Shown: piece by piece, positions 23,061 to 28,181 of the stretch
Position numbering within the stretch: position 1 is the first letter of the stretch
Layout: each line of letters begins with the position of its first letter
DNA from: Bacteroidales bacterium
GTDB taxonomy: Bacteria > Bacteroidota > Bacteroidia > Bacteroidales > UBA12077
DNA: 28,181 bases
NCBI GenBank assembly: GCA_003446015.1
Contig: DMBU01000167.1
Span: forward strand, 1 to 28,181
Direction of reading: 5' to 3'
Notes under the pieces: generated by a model
Databases searched by the model: none
What the model saw: only the letters and a program-made list of their open reading frames with translations
Told to the model about the DNA's origin: nothing
Position numbers and translations under genes: made by a program

Positions 23061-23589
23061 GATCTCAAAGTTTAAGTTAGTATTTATTTTATTTATTTAT
23101 TCTTTCTGTATTATGCAAATTCTGTTCGTTGTTGTATTAATACAGTTTTTTCATTCTAGTCAATTTAACGGTTAACTACCTATTTAGTTTCTTATAATTA
23201 ATATGCTTTGATCAACCCAATTTTAAAGCCCGTAAAAGTATCTTTTTAAATGATTAATGCCAAATATGATTTTATCAATAGTTTTATTTTATACATGAAC
23301 TAAGTAATTCTTTTGATTTAGCTCTCACACAAATTCAACTTTTAGAATTCTTATCTTTTAAGTCTATTCATTTGTAACATTCACTAAATTAATCAAATAC
23401 TAAATTAGCAACATTTATTTCAAAGTAATTAAGTATTAATACCTATTTATTAACATTCTATCCCTTCCATCTATGCGTATAATTATCAAAATGTTAATAA
23501 TTTATCACTGGGTTTATTTGCCATATAGATAATAGTTCGTAGTTAATTCTAATTTCAAAATTCATATACTAATTTATGTATTCCTTTTT
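23061..23589. other. Gene-free A+T-rich spacer in the surface locus
   Basis: This 529-bp spacer separates the giant adhesin-like gene from the 326-aa gene. I find no convincing open frame, tRNA or long inverted repeat in it, nor an exact TAnnTTTG element on the minus strand ahead of the 326-aa gene. It probably holds the promoter and leader of that gene, as it is too long to be a simple intra-operon gap. Confidence 0.5.
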
Positions 23590-26500
23590 TTAATTTCCCC
23601 ATGTATTATCAATATGATATTGAGGACCAGTTTCGGGTGTTCTGGTTACAATAACATTAACTGTTTCAGAATCAACACAACCATTACTATCAGTTAGAGT
23701 TACTGTAAATGGTTGAGTTATTTGAACAGGAGTTGTTGGATTTGCAACTGGCGTATATATTGGAGTTTCTATTGTTTCATCATCTAATCCAGCAATAGGA
23801 TCCCATAAATACACTGCTCCTACTCCTCCAAAATTTGCATCCAACTGAGAATTATCACCATAACAAATTGTTCCAGGTGTTGCTGTTGGTATAAATACCG
23901 GAAGAGGATTAACTATAATATTAACACTACTAGCAATTATTATAGAACAATTCCCAGTCGCATCTGTTGCCTCAACAGTATAAGTTGTTGTGGTAGCAGG
24001 TGAATAATTTCCAAAGTCAATTGCGGCCTCTGTACCGGCCCAGATACCAACAGATGTTACTCCTGCAAAAAGCTCATAATTAAATCCTATATCAGAATCA
24101 CTAATTCCAATAGTAGCACCTGGGGTATCACCAGCACAAATTGTTCCACCACCTGTAACACTATATTCTATAGGCATTGGAATTACAGTAACAGTAACCG
24201 GGTTGCCGAAAATGGTTGCTTCAGTTGTAATCCCAGTATTATCAGAAACACTATCAATAGTATATGTGGTGCTTGTAGCCGGGGAAATATTAAATGAATA
24301 TGGACTTGATCCAATACCAGAATATGTTGTAGTTGATGTTCCATCCCAAACATAAATAGTCCAGTTAGGTGTACCAGCTAATTGAACTCTTAAACTAATT
24401 GATGAACCATCACAAATTGATGTATCTTGAGTTAAGAAACCTGCGGCTGGCAACGGTGTACCTTCCGTAGTACCTATAGTGAAATAGTGATCGTTATTTA
24501 AGGCCAAACTATTATCAGAAGTGATAGTACCTGAATTAACACCACCATCAACAACAGTTGCAGGTGAAACAATTTCCCATTGTGTAGTTATCCATTCAAC
24601 CATTTTAATATTGTTAGACCTATCACTTGTCATAGCAGGAAGTAAACTATAATCATCCCAACGTATTTGCAAAGGAGATGTACCACTAGCAGGACCATTA
24701 ACTCTCCAATACTCGTATTCGCTTACCAACTCCAATGTGGCCTCTTTATCTGCTGGATCAAGGGGTACTGGGTTAGTAATTGGATTAGAATCAAAATATT
24801 CAATTTCCCAAAAGTCTGTTCCTGCAGGTTGTGTATTTGTAATTACTGTTGGTGCATATCTCCCTCCATCGCCTACAGGGAAAGTAATTGATGATCCAGC
24901 TGCAAGATATTTTCTTAGAATACCATCAACATAACCAGAAGAACCTGCACCGATAATTGAATTTGTAAAATAGGTAAGAGATAAAGCTTCGTTTGCAGCA
25001 ACAGTTATAATTCCTGATACAAAGATGAGGTTACCATAAATATCAGCTGAATTATTAAAAGTTACACCATTGGGATTATTTATTTCAAAATGGTTAAAAT
25101 CATTAGTTCCTGTAAAATCACCATCAATGATCTGAGGCACAGAGCCATTCATCTCAACAATTGCATCAGATCCGGTTCCGGCATCGAATGAGCCAGTGAT
25201 ATAATCAATATTTCCAGTAATTGATATTCTTTGATTATGGTCATTAATAACCTCTAGTGTTGCATCAATTCCATCAATAATCAAATCACCAAGAAGAGTA
25301 ACATCCTGATTAGGGAACCGACGTTCACCCGTTCCACTAAATTTAAGATTATTTACTTCCCAGAAAGTTGATAATACATCGTAACTACCAGTACCACCAT
25401 ATTCCAGGGTACCACCAGTTAAAGCAAAAAAGTCGGCATAGTATCCAGCAGGAAGACTAGGACGTTTAGAATACAAGGTACCAGTACCGTCAACCTCACC
25501 AAGCCTGTGACCATAAGTACTATCTACTTCTAATCGCCCATTAATTGTTGTTGTATAGGATGATTGGAAATTTGAAGGCATATATACGTTGTCTCCGGTA
25601 TTAATTCTAACCATTGCACCACGTGGACCACCAGAAATCTCTGGATTCCATATACTTCCATCAGTCCAGCTACCAGAAGCTTTTGTTTCATAGAATGGAA
25701 CCTGGTCTGGAATTGCATTGTCTATACCTGCGGTATAATCACCCTCCAGGCCTGCTGTATTAACATTTGTAAAATTAAAATGTAATAAATTATTCGCTTC
25801 ATCAAAATCGTCAGCGGTATATTTATTCCACTGGCCTGATCCGTCGTTAAGTAAACGTGCTGTAATAAAATCAGAAATATCATAGGGTGAAGTATAGAAA
25901 ACATCCGATGGATCATATTCCATCTCAACATCTGCAGAAAAACTTGTTACACCTGTTGACTTAAGAACCCAATGGTATTGTAGTACGTTATCAACATCAA
26001 CGATTTCAGGTGTTTCTGAATCTTCAATTATACTAGGATGTGGTTCATCTGCGGCTTTTGTGGTAATGGTTCCTGTGCTATTTCCATTGGATGTAATCTT
26101 ATATTCCACAGGCGTATATTTACTGCCGGAACCAATAGGAATTTTATAATTATAAGCACCACCCATTGAGACTGTTGATGGGAAAACTTTACGTACGCCA
26201 TTATCAGTAAAAGAACTATTGGTTCTAATCATATTACTGTTACTGTATGGTGCTCCTTCAATAATTTGTGCATTTAATCCCAAATTAATTAGATTTGCAC
26301 CAACGTCTAGCAGGCCACCATTTAAATTCAAACCATCGGTAATTGTTAATTCATTTCCTGTTTGAACAAGAGCTCCCGAAGCATTTGAAATGGTTAACAT
26401 TCCAAAAATACCATCACCAGACAGATTTTGAACATCTGACCCATCCATTTCAATACCATTCCCAATACCTCCATATTCATGTGTGGCACTATTATATAAA

Positions 26501-28181
26501 TCCCCTTGTACAATTATTGCATTACTACTATCGCAGAAATTTCCAGATTCAATTCTAAAATCATTCTCAATATAAATAGTATCGGTGAGTGCAGCATTAA
26601 TCCCAAGTACATTGGATGTTGATTTGGTTAAATTATAAAAAGTGGTTGTACCAACAATTCTCTGATTGCCTGCACCATTAAATGTAACCGTATTGCTGTT
26701 TCCTTCGAAAGTTCCATAATTTTCAAGATCACCCTTTATATTAAGAGCTAAACCATTTGCATCCATTGTTGCTCCAGCGTTAATTATGATATTTTCGTCT
26801 ACATCAAGTTGCCTTATCTGCATTTGTAATATAGGACTACCTGTAGAACCAATAATTATATTTTTTAAATTAATGTTGGAATTTAAGCCCATGGTTTGCG
26901 AACCTGGAGTACTTGCATTTCCAAAAGTTATTGAAGAACCAGAACCTAACGTTGATGTTCCGGGATCTAAATATAAAGATGCTAAGGCTGCACTGGTTTG
27001 TTGCCTAACAATTATTAAATTAGCATCATTGACTTGCGTAAATTCACTGCCAGCATTTAAAATTTCCAAAATACCTCTTGATCCTTCAGGAGCATCAACT
27101 TCACCTAAAATTACAGAGCTGTTTGCATCCAATTGATGAAATTTCAATATACCTTCATTCGTATATAATGATCTTCTAATCTGTGAGCCAACCCTCAACT
27201 CACCATTATAAATATCGATTTGAGCATTACCAGAAGCTGAATACTGAATGTAATTATTTGTTCCACCATTTAAATAGGCATATCCATAATCACCTATTGT
27301 AAGTGTACCATCAAGGTATAATCCAGTATTACCTGACAATCTGATGTATGACTCATTTCCAGATTCTCCTTCAATTAACAAACTGGTACCTGTCGGTATT
27401 CTAAAATTAGCACCTCCACTTGATAAAGTAATATCAATATCTCCATCCTCCAATCTTAAATCACCACTTATCAGTTCCAATGCTTTAGGGTAGCTGTTTG
27501 TGGTTCCATTTAATGTGAAATCATCATCAAAAAGGAAATATTTACCTTCTAATTTATTAAGTTCAATCCTATAAAGCTGAGTGTTTTCAGCACCTGAACG
27601 AGTAAATGTTCCATCATTTTCACCAATAAGCTCTAATACAGCATTATTTGCAGTACCTGTTCCATTATATAAATCAATAATACCAACTCCCTGAATAATA
27701 TCTCCTCCAATTATTAAATTATGTGTCAATGTTGAAGGAGTAGTATTTACTACCATCACTTCACGATAGTTTGTTGGAGCAGTAACATTTTTAGTAAAAT
27801 CTAAATTTCCTAAAATAGTAAGTGTTCTTGGAGTACCTGTAGTAGGAAATTGGATTTTAGCATCCAAATAATCACCTATATAACAATTACCGGCTACATA
27901 AATATCTCCAGCTGCCCCATTATTTAGTAATAAAATAGAATTACCTCTTGGATTGAAATCATAATTTATATGTATATCTTGAGAAAAGGTAAGATGATAT
28001 CCTCCAACATTGGTTTCTAAAGCAACATTAGGAAAAACAGATTGAGTTGTAGGCAGAGTTACATTATTGTTTCTAGCAACAAACAAATACCAACTGTATT
28101 TTTCATTTGCAAAATCACCAAAGTCGCCAGTAACATTTGGATTATTAGCCGTACCCCACCATTGAGTAAACATTCCTGTAC
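23590..28181 (-). CDS. Giant surface adhesin-like protein (N-terminus beyond the window)
   Basis: The frame is open to the window edge, so at least 1527 aa plus an unseen N-terminus are encoded; the first Met in the window (28173) is internal. Counting from that Met, about 1-600 is beta-solenoid-like sequence (LTIGDYGYAYLNGGTNNYI, LKNIIIGSTGSPILQM). Two copies of one module follow (about 620-815 and 1060-1238), each with an RK(V/Y)-xx core and an IPIGSGSKYTPV or FPVGDGGRYAPT motif. Between them lies a GSWTDGSIWNPEISGGPRG-type segment common in Bacteroidota surface proteins. Three Cys-containing Ig-like domains end the protein (about 1240-1510; SICDGSS, TICAGDT, TICYGDN). The C-terminus is ETGPQYHIDNTWGN, matching the tail of the 326-aa protein, with no known T9SS CTD. 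It is probably exported and assembled at the cell surface. Confidence 0.85.
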   Translation of the reverse strand, partial: TGMFTQWWGTANNPNVTGDFGDFANEKYSWYLFVARNNNVTLPTTQSVFPNVALETNVGGYHLTFSQDIHINYDFNPRGNSILLLNNGAAGDIYVAGNCYIGDYLDAKIQFPTTGTPRTLTILGNLDFTKNVTAPTNYREVMVVNTTPSTLTHNLIIGGDIIQGVGIIDLYNGTGTANNAVLELIGENDGTFTRSGAENTQLYRIELNKLEGKYFLFDDDFTLNGTTNSYPKALELISGDLRLEDGDIDITLSSGGANFRIPTGTSLLIEGESGNESYIRLSGNTGLYLDGTLTIGDYGYAYLNGGTNNYIQYSASGNAQIDIYNGELRVGSQIRRSLYTNEGILKFHQLDANSSVILGEVDAPEGSRGILEILNAGSEFTQVNDANLIIVRQQTSAALASLYLDPGTSTLGSGSSITFGNASTPGSQTMGLNSNINLKNIIIGSTGSPILQMQIRQLDVDENIIINAGATMDANGLALNIKGDLENYGTFEGNSNTVTFNGAGNQRIVGTTTFYNLTKSTSNVLGINAALTDTIYIENDFRIESGNFCDSSNAIIVQGDLYNSATHEYGGIGNGIEMDGSDVQNLSGDGIFGMLTISNASGALVQTGNELTITDGLNLNGGLLDVGANLINLGLNAQIIEGAPYSNSNMIRTNSSFTDNGVRKVFPSTVSMGGAYNYKIPIGSGSKYTPVEYKITSNGNSTGTITTKAADEPHPSIIEDSETPEIVDVDNVLQYHWVLKSTGVTSFSADVEMEYDPSDVFYTSPYDISDFITARLLNDGSGQWNKYTADDFDEANNLLHFNFTNVNTAGLEGDYTAGIDNAIPDQVPFYETKASGSWTDGSIWNPEISGGPRGAMVRINTGDNVYMPSNFQSSYTTTINGRLEVDSTYGHRLGEVDGTGTLYSKRPSLPAGYYADFFALTGGTLEYGGTGSYDVLSTFWEVNNLKFSGTGERRFPNQDVTLLGDLIIDGIDATLEVINDHNQRISITGNIDYITGSFDAGTGSDAIVEMNGSVPQIIDGDFTGTNDFNHFEINNPNGVTFNNSADIYGNLIFVSGIITVAANEALSLTYFTNSIIGAGSSGYVDGILRKYLAAGSSITFPVGDGGRYAPTVITNTQPAGTDFWEIEYFDSNPITNPVPLDPADKEATLELVSEYEYWRVNGPASGTSPLQIRWDDYSLLPAMTSDRSNNIKMVEWITTQWEIVSPATVVDGGVNSGTITSDNSLALNNDHYFTIGTTEGTPLPAAGFLTQDTSICDGSSISLRVQLAGTPNWTIYVWDGTSTTTYSGIGSSPYSFNISPATSTTYTIDSVSDNTGITTEATIFGNPVTVTVIPMPIEYSVTGGGTICAGDTPGATIGISDSDIGFNYELFAGVTSVGIWAGTEAAIDFGNYSPATTTTYTVEATDATGNCSIIIASSVNIIVNPLPVFIPTATPGTICYGDNSQLDANFGGVGAVYLWDPIAGLDDETIETPIYTPVANPTTPVQITQPFTVTLTDSNGCVDSETVNVIVTRTPETGPQYHIDNTWGN

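Noticed and set aside
24667..24934. Plus-strand open frames opposite the giant surface gene
   Set aside because: They lie inside a long minus-strand frame with clear domains, and have cysteine-rich or low-complexity shadow composition.

Overview
The window looks like a chromosomal segment of a marine or environmental Bacteroidota, probably close to Bacteroidales/Marinilabiliales. The signs are strong A+T bias, TAnnTTTG/TTTG-type (sigma-ABfr) promoters, few Shine-Dalgarno sites, a TonB-dependent receptor with a carboxypeptidase-regulatory-like N-domain, a reg_prop/LytTR two-component pair, a PorP/SprF protein and a type B (CHU_C) type IX secretion (T9SS) C-terminal domain. No tRNA, rRNA, IS element or CRISPR array was seen.

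Layout. (1) 1-2771 (+): a Bacteroidota promoter, a TPP riboswitch and a TonB-dependent receptor, read together as an outer-membrane thiamin uptake unit. (2) 3153-5623 (+): a lipoprotein peptide-binding protein tightly coupled to a BadF/NagK-type sugar kinase. (3) 5714-9714 (+): a LytTR response regulator and a large beta-propeller sensor kinase. A 16-bp perfect hairpin separates them from convergent genes. (4) 9802-12033 (-): a secreted 22-residue-repeat protein, a two-TM protein, an NTF2/lumazine-binding-like exported protein and a 98-aa protein. (5) 12407-14391 (-): an ABC ATPase and a HlyD/MacA-type adaptor with no permease beside them, divergent from (6) 14632-17362 (+), an NtrC-family sigma54 activator overlapping its histidine kinase. 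(7) 17378-19803 (-): a beta-lactamase-fold protein that has lost its catalytic serine, and a membrane-anchored protein of twelve TPRs. (8) 19965-28181 (-): a T9SS surface locus with a giant adhesin-like protein cut by the window end, a 326-aa secreted Ala-rich protein, a type B CTD protein and PorP/SprF.

Most notable is a small regulatory circuit visible in the DNA. Two near-identical minus-strand -24/-12 elements (TTGGCAT...TGT) lie ahead of the HlyD-ABC operon and ahead of the 98-aa/NTF2-like operon. Each has a palindrome of type GTACGA-N2-TCGYAC exactly 97 bp upstream, centre to centre, and a weaker second site 21-22 bp nearer the promoter. This matches enhancer-dependent sigma54 control by the NtrC-type regulator encoded alongside, and ties the 98-aa and NTF2-like genes to the transporter regulon.

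In the surface locus, two proteins of very different size end in the same short tail (TGPxYHIxxTWxN) instead of a recognised T9SS CTD. They sit just upstream of a type B CTD protein and its likely SprF partner. This may be an undescribed C-terminal sorting or assembly signal.
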